Assembly: GCA_958367245.1 (NCBI GenBank)
Contig: CATXEA010000016.1
Span: forward strand, 1 to 64,000
Origin: an uncultured Blautia sp.
GTDB lineage: Bacteria; Bacillota; Clostridia; Lachnospirales; Lachnospiraceae
DNA length: 64,000 bases
Reading direction: 5' to 3'
Under the pieces are notes generated by a model, which was not told where the DNA came from, searched no databases, and saw only the letters and a list, made by a program, of their open reading frames with translations. This document shows positions 53,565 through 61,879 of this stretch, in pieces. Position numbers and translations under genes: made by a program. Each line of letters opens with the position of its first letter. The first letter of the stretch is position 1.

Positions 53565-53956
53565 TGTGTTGAACTGTTTTTTTGATTGAATCTAACCATG
53601 TTTTCTGGTAAAAAAAGAAAAATAACTTGATAAACATCTGCCTGAAAGATGTCCGGAAATGCTTTTCTGCTTATAAAACAGGAGGTTCAATGGGACTCGC
53701 CGTTCTGTGTCTCAAAATCATGACAAATGCTTGCTTTTTTATCTGTATATATTTTTCTATCGTCTGCGATGGCAATTTTCATATGAATCACATCCTTTTT
53801 AAATTCTTATCAACGTAAAGGTATATTGGATTTCAGATAGCCGTATGTGATTTTGATGCCAGAAAATGCACGTTCTTGCCAGAAGTATTGTTTTTGGGAG
53901 AAAATCAATTAAAATAACGTAAGAAAAGCAGTGTTTATGAAAGAGGGTGGAGGGAA
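53565..53956. other. 392-base gene-poor leader before the exopolysaccharide operon
   Basis: No convincing gene. A 42-codon ORF at 53690 (MGLAVLCLKIMTNACFF) has AGGAGG a few bases upstream; on the minus strand a 31-codon ORF starts at 53781 (MKIAIADDRKIYTDKK) and may be a gene relic. I looked for the conserved pieces of c-di-GMP-I and c-di-GMP-II riboswitches and did not find them. The start of the operon transcript is not clear. Confidence 0.4.
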
Positions 53957-54643
53957 TTGTCAGATGTCTCGGTTGTACGTACAGAAAAAAAGTATAGTAT
54001 CTCACTGTATCAGCAGAATAGATTGTTGAATCGTTTAGAGCCGATTATGAGTATCGACAAACACAGCAGTATTGGTGGATATATGGTGCGTTCCTTATAT
54101 TTTGACAGTATTTATGACAATGATTATTTTGACAAAATCAGCGGATTAGAGGTTCGAAAGAAAGTACGGCTGCGTATATACTCACCTGAACAAACGACCG
54201 TGAAATTGGAGTTAAAACAAAAGCAAGGCAGCGCTCAGAAAAAAATCAGCCTTTCCATTACAAAAGAATTGGCGGAAGAGATGATACATGGACATTACAC
54301 AGGTCTGGTAGAACTCAACTCTGATTTAGCGTTGACGTTTTATCAGATATTAGAAACAGGTCTGTATCGTCCAAAATGTATTGTTGAGTATCAGAGGATT
54401 GCCTTTGCGGAGGAAAGCAATGATACACGGATTACGATGGATTCAGAAATCGGAATGAGTCCTTTTTGTGATCATTTTTTTGATAAACAGTTAAGTTTAA
54501 TTCCTGTAAGAAAAGAACCGGTATTAGAGGTGAAATACAACGGATTTTTATTGAGTAATATCAAGCAGGTTTTAGACTTTGCAGATGCATCTGAACTGGC
54601 TATCAGTAAATATGCTATGTCTCGGCAGGCTTTGGGAATGTAA
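53957..54643 (+). CDS. VTC-domain (polyphosphate polymerase-like) protein
   Basis: 228 residues starting at TTG 53957 with GGGTGGAGGG just ahead; no ATG fits. The VTC tunnel-fold motifs are present in order: RTEKKYSIS, VRSLYFDS, KVRLRIYS, TVKLELKQKQG, IVEYQRIAFA, DTRITMDSEIG and VLEVKYNG. In yeast Vtc4 this fold makes polyphosphate from ATP; bacterial homologues beside CotH and DUF4956 genes have no proven reaction. Here it opens an exopolysaccharide operon. It has no membrane segment. Confidence 0.88.
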   Translation: MSDVSVVRTEKKYSISLYQQNRLLNRLEPIMSIDKHSSIGGYMVRSLYFDSIYDNDYFDKISGLEVRKKVRLRIYSPEQTTVKLELKQKQGSAQKKISLSITKELAEEMIHGHYTGLVELNSDLALTFYQILETGLYRPKCIVEYQRIAFAEESNDTRITMDSEIGMSPFCDHFFDKQLSLIPVRKEPVLEVKYNGFLLSNIKQVLDFADASELAISKYAMSRQALGM

Positions 54644-54679
54644 AAAGCGTTATCGCTAGATTATTTGGAGGTATTCAAC

Positions 54680-55363
54680 ATGAAAGAGTTTATTATGCAA
54701 TATTCGCAGGAAGTGATTCAGGAGCTTTCTGTACAACAAATCATTTTAAACATGGTTACCGCACTTGTGCTGGGACTGGTTATTTATTTATCTTATCGTT
54801 TTTCCCATTCCGGTGCTGTATACAGTGCAAGATTTAATGTATCCCTTTTAATGATGACATTGATTACCACGATGATTATGAATGTTATAGGCAATAACAT
54901 TGCGTTATCTCTTGGTATGGTGGGTGCGCTTTCTATTGTAAGATTCCGAACTGCGATTAAAGATGCGCGCGATACAGCTTATATTTTCTGGTGTATTGCA
55001 GTTGGGATTTGCTGCGGGGTTTCTTATTATGCACTGGCAGCGATTAGTACAGGAATGATTTTCTTAGTAATGCTTATTATGGGAAGTGTCAAGACAAATA
55101 ACAGATATTTACTGATCATTCATGCAGACAAAGAAGATTGTGCAAAAGAAATTGAAGTAACAATTTTGCAGGAGTATAAAGGCCAGGCTGTTTTGCGTGT
55201 GGCAAATCGCACGTCGGGACAATTAGAGTACATATACGAATTAACCACTCAAATGGTTGAAAGAAAAAAAGAGGGCGATGTAAATCCCGTTGAACTGTTA
55301 AGAAAGATCGACGGCGTATATCGTGTAAACCTGGTATGTCAAAACGAGGAGATGAGCAGATAA
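54680..55363 (+). CDS. DUF4956 membrane protein
   Basis: 227 residues from ATG 54680 (GGAGG at 54667-54671). Three to four N-terminal hydrophobic helices (MVTALVLGLVIYLSYRF, SLLMMTLITTMIMNVIG, AYIFWCIAVGICCGVSYYAL) are followed by a cytoplasmic domain of about 90 residues. GMVGALSIVRFRTAIKDARDTAYIF is the DUF4956 hallmark, rich in Arg and Asp. Function unknown; it travels with VTC and CotH proteins. Stop overlaps the CotH start by one base. Confidence 0.9.
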   Translation: MKEFIMQYSQEVIQELSVQQIILNMVTALVLGLVIYLSYRFSHSGAVYSARFNVSLLMMTLITTMIMNVIGNNIALSLGMVGALSIVRFRTAIKDARDTAYIFWCIAVGICCGVSYYALAAISTGMIFLVMLIMGSVKTNNRYLLIIHADKEDCAKEIEVTILQEYKGQAVLRVANRTSGQLEYIYELTTQMVERKKEGDVNPVELLRKIDGVYRVNLVCQNEEMSR

Positions 55364-57024
55364 TGAGAGGGAAAGAAAAACAAATTTCTAGTCTTCTTAT
55401 TCTACTGCTGATAGTAGGTGGCGCTATTTTATTTTATCAACAAGAAAAGCAATATTATTTTCCGAAGCCCCCATCAGCTACAGAAGAACAGACAACAGAT
55501 TTATCAGGAAAAAGTATTGTGGCAAAGAGTGATTTTATTCCAGATGATCATACGAGTGTTGGAGGAAGAACGAACTATCAGTCTAAGAAAATACGAGTCG
55601 ATGATTCATTCACCAGTAATTTGCCATTAGTTGTGATTGACACAGGCAGCCAAAAACCACAGCGTGGAGTTGTATGGGATAATAAAAAAGAATACCATGT
55701 TCCAACGGGAGAAGACCCTTATGCATATGGAGAAGTATATATTGTCAATAATTCAAATAGTGTAAATCAGGTTGGAGATTATCCAGAGTCACGTTCATTG
55801 TGTAAAGTTAAAATCAGAGGAAATTCTTCGGGCAATTATGATAAAAAACAATATCTTTTGAAATTGATAGATGAAGATGGAAAATCTGAAAAAAAGAATA
55901 TTTTGGGAATGGGTAAAGATAATGAATGGATTTTAAATGTTTCGTTTGCGGATAAATCGTTGTTACGCAATTATTTGGCATATGTAACTGCAGGCGAAAT
56001 TATGCCATATACACCAGATTCTCGTTTTTGTGAAGTGGTTTGGAAAGACGAAGTCGGATACAGGTATGAAGGTGTGTACTTATTGTTAGAAAGTATAAAA
56101 GTTGAAAAACACAGAGTTGATCTTCCTAAATATTCAGAAAATAGTCATATAACACCGACGCTGCTGCGAAGAGATCGATATAATGAAAATAAAATAATAT
56201 TGAACAACTATGCTACACAAAACGGACTTACTTATGGATATCTGGATATCGAGTATCCGGACAAGGAAAAGATTACGGAAAAAGGCATTTATAATATTAC
56301 ACAGCAGATTAATCGATTGGAACAGGCGTTATATTCGGATTCATGGGAAGAATTTGTAAAATATAGAGATTATGTTGATATGCAGTCTTTTGTAGATTAT
56401 TTTGTCTTGAATGAATTTTTCTTAAATTATGATGCTGGATATAATTCTACATATATGTATATGAACTATAGCGGTAAATTGACGATGGGTCCGGTTTGGG
56501 ACTTTGATCAGGCAATAGATAATTATTCGGACCGCCCGGCTAATTTATATACAACTGCATTTCATTCTGCACCATGGTTTGATCGGATACTTCAAGATCC
56601 GGTTTTTACGGAATCCATTATTGAACGATACAAAGAATTGAGGAAGTCTATTTTGTCGGACAATTCAATAGATGAATTCGTAAATGAAACAGTTGAATAC
56701 TTGGGAGAAGCAATTGAAAGAGACTGGGCAAGATGGGGATATTACTATACGGCTGGTAACTGTTTGAAGTCGGGTATTTATGAGAAAGATAGAAATACAA
56801 AGACGTATCAGGATGAAGTAAATAAGATTTTGAATGTTCTTTCTGTACATGGGGCATGGATGGATGAACATTTGGATAGCTTATATCAGTTTAAAATGAT
56901 TTCCTTAGAGGATGCTGGTCGCGATTTGACGAGCGGAAAAGATTATCGTTCTGCACTTGCAGTTGTTTTTATTGCTGTTTTCCTTATTTCTGTCAAGCTG
57001 GTATTGAAATATGAAAGTGAATAA
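55363..57024 (+). CDS. CotH-family (spore-coat kinase-like) membrane protein
   Basis: 553 residues from ATG 55363 (CGAGGAG upstream; an in-frame ATG at 55336 lies within the preceding gene). One N-terminal and one C-terminal membrane helix (SLLILLLIVGGAILFY; ALAVVFIAVFLISVKLVL) leave the CotH domain outside the cell. Kinase-like motifs are KIRGNSSGNYDKKQYLLKL, GVYLLLESIKVEKHRVDL and GPVWDFDQAID (metal-binding DFD). Known CotH proteins phosphorylate spore-coat or dockerin-linked proteins; here the context is polysaccharide synthesis, so it may modify a surface protein or polymer (inference). Confidence 0.88.
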   Translation: MRGKEKQISSLLILLLIVGGAILFYQQEKQYYFPKPPSATEEQTTDLSGKSIVAKSDFIPDDHTSVGGRTNYQSKKIRVDDSFTSNLPLVVIDTGSQKPQRGVVWDNKKEYHVPTGEDPYAYGEVYIVNNSNSVNQVGDYPESRSLCKVKIRGNSSGNYDKKQYLLKLIDEDGKSEKKNILGMGKDNEWILNVSFADKSLLRNYLAYVTAGEIMPYTPDSRFCEVVWKDEVGYRYEGVYLLLESIKVEKHRVDLPKYSENSHITPTLLRRDRYNENKIILNNYATQNGLTYGYLDIEYPDKEKITEKGIYNITQQINRLEQALYSDSWEEFVKYRDYVDMQSFVDYFVLNEFFLNYDAGYNSTYMYMNYSGKLTMGPVWDFDQAIDNYSDRPANLYTTAFHSAPWFDRILQDPVFTESIIERYKELRKSILSDNSIDEFVNETVEYLGEAIERDWARWGYYYTAGNCLKSGIYEKDRNTKTYQDEVNKILNVLSVHGAWMDEHLDSLYQFKMISLEDAGRDLTSGKDYRSALAVVFIAVFLISVKLVLKYESE

Positions 57025-57039
57025 AAAGGAGGCGTTCAA

Positions 57040-59277
57040 ATGAAGCACAAAAAACTATGGTTTTGGCTTATGACAGTCACATCTGTTATTTATATTCTGT
57101 GGAGGTTATTTTTCACCCTTCCGCTTCATGCTGGAATTGTAGCACTGATTGCCGGAATCGCGTTGTTTTCGGCAGAGTTTATCAGTATGTTGGAAGCGGT
57201 GATTCATTACATTTGCATGAGCAAAGATAAAGTTCCGGAATTTCCGGTTATAGCTGAGGTGGATTATCCCCATATAGACGTATTGATTGCAACACACAGC
57301 GAAGAAGCGGATTTGTTGTTTAAAACGGTAAATGGCTGCAAGCATATGGATTATCCAGATAAATCCAAAGTACATATTTATCTGTGTGACGATAACAATC
57401 GGCCTGAAATTGCGAAGCTGGCTCATGACATGGGGGTCGGATACTTTGGATTGTCCGATAATAAGCTGGCCAAAGCAGGTAACTTGAACCATGCTCTTTC
57501 TAAGACAGACTCTCCATTAGTTGTAACTTTTGATGCGGACATGATTCCGAGAAGCATTTTTTTAATGGAGACGGTTCCTTACTTCTTTTTACCAGAAATG
57601 ATTTTGGATCACGGGGAATGGAGAAAACGAACAGAAGAAGAAATCGATCCCGATTATAAAATCGGTTTTGTTCAGACACCCCAGAGTTTTTATAACCCGG
57701 ATCTGTTCCAGTTTAATTTTTTTGCAGAGAGTAATATCCCAAATGAGCAGGATTACTTCTTTAAAGAAGTAAACGTAGGAAGAAACAGCAGTAACTCTGC
57801 AATCTATGCAGGTTCTAACACAGTAATATCTCGCCGGGCGCTGGAAGAAGTGGGCGGTATCCGCACAAAAACCATTACAGAAGATTTTGCTACAGGAATT
57901 GATATTCAGGCAAAAGGATATACCTGTTTTGCCATTGATAAAGTTTTGGCTTCCGGTCTTGCCCCGGATGATTTTCCAAATCTGTTGAAACAACGGCAGC
58001 GCTGGGGGCGTGGCTGTGTACAAACAATTCGAAGCTTTAAGTTTCTGTTTGGAAAGTTGCCATTTATATCAAAATTAAGCTATCTCTCCTGTTTGCTCTA
58101 CTGGTGGACATTTTTGCGCAGAATCATCTATATTCTCTCCCCTATTCTCTTTACCGTATTTGGGGTATTGGTAGTTAAGACAGATATTTTGGGGATTTTA
58201 TTGATTTGGCTGCCATCCTATTTGATTTATAACCACTCATTGCGTTTGTTGTCTGGTAAGGTACGCGATCAGAAATGGAGCAATATTGTAGATACAATAT
58301 TGTGTCCATATATGATACTCCCAATCTTGGCGGAAACCTTTGGAATCCGCATGAGGAAGTTTTCGGTCACGAATAAGGAAAAAACAGTATCCAGAAGCGC
58401 AAAAATTATCTATGCAATTCCACATATGATTTTACTGGCAGCATCTATCGTGGGGATTTATTTCAGTATAGAATTTATGCTGTTGTACAAAAGCATACTG
58501 GGACTTGTTGTGCTGTTTTGGCTGTGTATGAATACATATTTTCTGGCAATGGCAATCTTTTTCCTCTTTGGAAGAATTAACTACAGAAGTTCGGAACGGT
58601 TCCGCGCAGAGATCCCGATTACCTTTTCTGTGGGTACACGCAAAGGCAATGGCATCACCTGTGATGTTTCCGAAAATGGGTTGGCCTTTATCACAGATTT
58701 TCCGGAATTTCTCCATGGGGTTGTTGACTTTGAGCTGCAGGATGAAAAGTGGAATGCGACAGTGCCGGGTGAAATCGTTCATGTGGGAAAGATCGGGGAT
58801 AAATGGAGATACAGTGTAAAGCTGGTTGATTTACCTTTTGAAGAAAAGCAAAACTACGATCAGATCGTATTTGACCGTGTGCCTACATTGGCAACAGAGA
58901 TTAAAACCAGTGCAGCTAAGGATTTGCTGATATTTTTCAAGAGAAAAACCGCATCTTCTGTGTTATCTCAAAGAAAATTACCGAGAATAGTATTGAATAC
59001 TTCCATGCGGACAGACAACGGAAGTGTTGTCCATGTTTTGGATTATAATTATCAGTATATGTTGATTACCGGAGCTGTCCCGGATTCAGAGTTTGATCTG
59101 TACATGGGAAGAACTGCTTTGCATTTGAAAAAAACACAATCTTCCGTTGGTGGTAAAGATAATCTGTTTGAAATTGAAAACTGGGAAAATATATCGGATT
59201 CCCTGGAGCTTCATGAAGCATTGTTGAAATTGATTCAAGGAAAACAGATGGAGGAAAAAGAGCTAGTGAATGTATAA
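57040..59277 (+). CDS. cellulose-synthase-like glycosyltransferase with C-terminal PilZ domain
   Basis: 745 residues. Membrane helices flank a GT2 domain with the processive synthase motifs: D in YLCDDNNRP, DAD in VTFDADMIP, TED in TITEDFATG and QRQRWGRG. After more helices (residues about 350-515) comes a PilZ domain: RSSER matches RxxxR and DVSENG matches D/NxSxxG, so c-di-GMP binding is expected. The product is probably a beta-glucan, as in BcsA, but linkage and sugar cannot be read here. No separate BcsB is present. Translation is coupled to the GH5 gene by an 8-base overlap. Confidence 0.93.
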   Translation: MKHKKLWFWLMTVTSVIYILWRLFFTLPLHAGIVALIAGIALFSAEFISMLEAVIHYICMSKDKVPEFPVIAEVDYPHIDVLIATHSEEADLLFKTVNGCKHMDYPDKSKVHIYLCDDNNRPEIAKLAHDMGVGYFGLSDNKLAKAGNLNHALSKTDSPLVVTFDADMIPRSIFLMETVPYFFLPEMILDHGEWRKRTEEEIDPDYKIGFVQTPQSFYNPDLFQFNFFAESNIPNEQDYFFKEVNVGRNSSNSAIYAGSNTVISRRALEEVGGIRTKTITEDFATGIDIQAKGYTCFAIDKVLASGLAPDDFPNLLKQRQRWGRGCVQTIRSFKFLFGKLPFISKLSYLSCLLYWWTFLRRIIYILSPILFTVFGVLVVKTDILGILLIWLPSYLIYNHSLRLLSGKVRDQKWSNIVDTILCPYMILPILAETFGIRMRKFSVTNKEKTVSRSAKIIYAIPHMILLAASIVGIYFSIEFMLLYKSILGLVVLFWLCMNTYFLAMAIFFLFGRINYRSSERFRAEIPITFSVGTRKGNGITCDVSENGLAFITDFPEFLHGVVDFELQDEKWNATVPGEIVHVGKIGDKWRYSVKLVDLPFEEKQNYDQIVFDRVPTLATEIKTSAAKDLLIFFKRKTASSVLSQRKLPRIVLNTSMRTDNGSVVHVLDYNYQYMLITGAVPDSEFDLYMGRTALHLKKTQSSVGGKDNLFEIENWENISDSLELHEALLKLIQGKQMEEKELVNV

Positions 59278-60379
59278 GAAAAGCGCAATCAGATTGTTTG
59301 CAGGGGTTGCGGCAGCAGTATTTGCCGCCGCAACCTTTCTGTTATTATTTATGCTGCATGAGCAAAAACAAATAAATGAAACCCTATCCGATGCACAGCA
59401 TACCCTTCAGATGCAAAATCAGGAGCTTCAGCAAGAAATAAACGATTTGCTTACGAAAAAAGGTGGAATAGAGGAACATGGACAGCTATCCATAAAAGGA
59501 ACACAAGTAGTAGATCAAAATGGAAATCCTCTTATGTTGCGAGGGGTGAGCAGCCACGGTATTGCATGGTATCCAGAATATACGAACTATTCTGCTTTAA
59601 AAACTCTAAAAGATTATGGCGCAAATGTATTTCGGATTGCTATGTATGTGGAACAGAATGATGGCTATTTAGAAGAACCAGAATTAAACAAAAAGCTCCT
59701 GTTCTCTGCAATCGAAAATTCTTTGGCAGCAGACTTGTACACCATTGTTGATTGGCATGTGCTTCGGGATGAAAATCCGAATCGTAATATCGAGGAAGCG
59801 ATGGATGTACTGGAAGAAGTAGCACAGCGATATGGAGACAATCCCGGTATCATTTATGAGATCTGTAATGAACCGAATGGGGATACAACGTATGACGACA
59901 TTGTTCGCTATGCGGAGCAGGTCATACCAATCATACGCAAGCACGCTCCAAATTCTTTAGTTCTGGTGGGGACGCCGAACTTCTGTACATCACTTTCAGA
60001 AGCGATAGAAAATCCCATCGAGTACCAGAATATTATGTACACCTATCACTATTATGCCGGAATATCGGATTGTAAGTTTGCGATAGAGGAAATTGCAAGA
60101 GGGCTTGAAGGCGGTTTGCCAATATTCGTCAGTGAATGGGGATTGGATAGCCACGATGTTGCGGAACATCATTGGAATGAGACCAGGGACTTTTTAGATT
60201 ATTTAGAAAATAAAAAAATTGGATGGATAAATTGGTCACTGAGCAACAAAAATGAGGGTTATTCTATGATTGAGCCGGCCAGCAGAAAGCTTAATAGCTG
60301 GAATGAGGGGGATATAACAGATAGTGGGAGATTTGTTTTGAAATATTTATCTTTAGGAAAGGATCAGAAGTTAAAATGA
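59270..60379 (+). CDS. membrane-anchored GH5-family glycoside hydrolase (cellulase-like)
   Basis: 369 residues: a short N-terminal membrane anchor (LFAGVAAAVFAAATFLLLF), a coiled linker, and a GH5 barrel. The acid/base Glu is in YEICNEPNGD and the nucleophile Glu in IFVSEWGLDSHD; LRGVSSHGIAWYPEYT and TYHYYAG are typical of clostridial endoglucanases. In cellulose-type operons such an enzyme (BcsZ role) trims or releases the polymer. Its linkage to the synthase supports a beta-1,4-glucan-like product. Confidence 0.92.
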   Translation: MYKKSAIRLFAGVAAAVFAAATFLLLFMLHEQKQINETLSDAQHTLQMQNQELQQEINDLLTKKGGIEEHGQLSIKGTQVVDQNGNPLMLRGVSSHGIAWYPEYTNYSALKTLKDYGANVFRIAMYVEQNDGYLEEPELNKKLLFSAIENSLAADLYTIVDWHVLRDENPNRNIEEAMDVLEEVAQRYGDNPGIIYEICNEPNGDTTYDDIVRYAEQVIPIIRKHAPNSLVLVGTPNFCTSLSEAIENPIEYQNIMYTYHYYAGISDCKFAIEEIARGLEGGLPIFVSEWGLDSHDVAEHHWNETRDFLDYLENKKIGWINWSLSNKNEGYSMIEPASRKLNSWNEGDITDSGRFVLKYLSLGKDQKLK

Positions 60380-61830
60380 AGACAATATACAAAGTAGGAA
60401 TTGGAATTGTTTTGTTGATTTTGGATTGTGTGCTTATTTTGGTTTATTGTAAATGGAAAATTCATCTATTAACTCCTTTTTTTGTAGGTGTAGTTATATT
60501 GATTGACTTGCTGACCATTTTGTTTCTATTGCTCTTGGAGAGAAATCAGAAATTAAAAAAGGTGGTAGAAACAGATTGGCTTACAGGTGGATATAATCGA
60601 TATGGATTTCTTCAGAAAGCCAATACCCTGTTAAAAACTACAAAAAGTGGTGTTGGCAATTATATTGTTGTAAACATGAATATCGTTGATTTTAAAAAAA
60701 TCAACCAACAATTTGGAGAAAGAGATGCCGATCAGATTTTGAAAGAAATTTATACACTGTTTGATGGTTATGTAAAGGATAATGAATTGTTTTGCCGCAG
60801 TGGAGTTGACTACTTTTTGTTTCTTCTGCATAAGGAAACCAATGATATACTGAACAATTCTTTAAACCAGATGCTGCAAAGCATTGAGAAGATGGACAGA
60901 GCGGTTCAGGTTGACTTTAAAATCGGTGCATGCAGAATTCAGGATTCTGACTCCTTAGAAATCACCATTAACCAGGCAGCTTATATTATGAATCAAAATG
61001 ATACTGTAAATCAATGTGTTTTCTATGATGATAATTTCGCAAAACAGGAAAAAGAAAAAAGTGATTTGCTTGACGCTTTTGAATCAGATATAAGACACAG
61101 AGAATTTCAAGTGTATTTGCAGCCGATTGTATCGACGAGTAATAAATTTCCGTTAGCTGCGGAGGCGTTGGTTCGTTGGAAGCATCCCCAAAAGGGATTG
61201 CTTTCTCCAGATAAGTTTATCCCTGTCTTGGAAGAGTACAATAAAATAGCAGAATTGGACCTGTATATGTTTGAATCCGCATGTCAGATTATAGAGAATC
61301 AAATTTCCAAAGGTCAAAGCTATGTGGAGATTTCAGTCAATTTGTCAAGAACTCACCTGAAACAAAAAGGTCTATGTATTTGTGATGATTACTACAGAAT
61401 CAAATCCCGATATCATATTCCTGAAGGCGCGCTCAAGTTAGAAATCACAGAGAATTCCATGTTTGAGTTAGATGATTTCGACATGATTACCAATATCGTA
61501 GATGAGTTTCATGCGATGGGATTACGAGTTGGTCTTGATGATTTTGGATATGCCTATTCATCTTTAGTCCTATTAAAAGATCTTAAAGTTGATGTGCTGA
61601 AGTTGGATCGTTCGTTTTTTTTGAATGAAAATTTAAAATCATACAAAATTGTAGGGAAAATTATTGAGTTAGCACATGAGTTAGGGATGCTCGTTGTCGC
61701 AGAAGGAATTGAGGAAAAATATCAAGTGGATAAGCTCCATAGCTTAAATTGTGATTATATTCAAGGATATTATTTTTCAAAACCGGTTTCCTGCGAGGAT
61801 TTTGAACGATGGAGAAAAAAACATGATTAG
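60376..61830 (+). CDS. membrane GGDEF-EAL protein, likely c-di-GMP phosphodiesterase
   Basis: 484 residues. Two N-terminal membrane helices lead to a degenerate GGDEF domain (SGVDYFLFLL at the active-site position, so no cyclase activity is expected) and an intact EAL domain: AAEALVRWKHP, ISVNLSRTHL, LKLEITENSMF, LDDFGYAYSSL, KLDRSFF and AEGIEEKYQ. It should break down c-di-GMP. Start overlaps the GH5 stop (ATGA), so it is made with the synthase operon and can limit its own output. Confidence 0.92.
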   Translation: MKTIYKVGIGIVLLILDCVLILVYCKWKIHLLTPFFVGVVILIDLLTILFLLLLERNQKLKKVVETDWLTGGYNRYGFLQKANTLLKTTKSGVGNYIVVNMNIVDFKKINQQFGERDADQILKEIYTLFDGYVKDNELFCRSGVDYFLFLLHKETNDILNNSLNQMLQSIEKMDRAVQVDFKIGACRIQDSDSLEITINQAAYIMNQNDTVNQCVFYDDNFAKQEKEKSDLLDAFESDIRHREFQVYLQPIVSTSNKFPLAAEALVRWKHPQKGLLSPDKFIPVLEEYNKIAELDLYMFESACQIIENQISKGQSYVEISVNLSRTHLKQKGLCICDDYYRIKSRYHIPEGALKLEITENSMFELDDFDMITNIVDEFHAMGLRVGLDDFGYAYSSLVLLKDLKVDVLKLDRSFFLNENLKSYKIVGKIIELAHELGMLVVAEGIEEKYQVDKLHSLNCDYIQGYYFSKPVSCEDFERWRKKHD

Positions 61831-61879
61831 TTTTTGAATTCTCTTTCTGCGTGAAACTCGGATGAAAGGAAGTGAGTGC

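Noticed and set aside
53565..53956. c-di-GMP-I or -II riboswitch before the exopolysaccharide operon
   Set aside because: The conserved core segments of either class were not found by eye on the plus strand.
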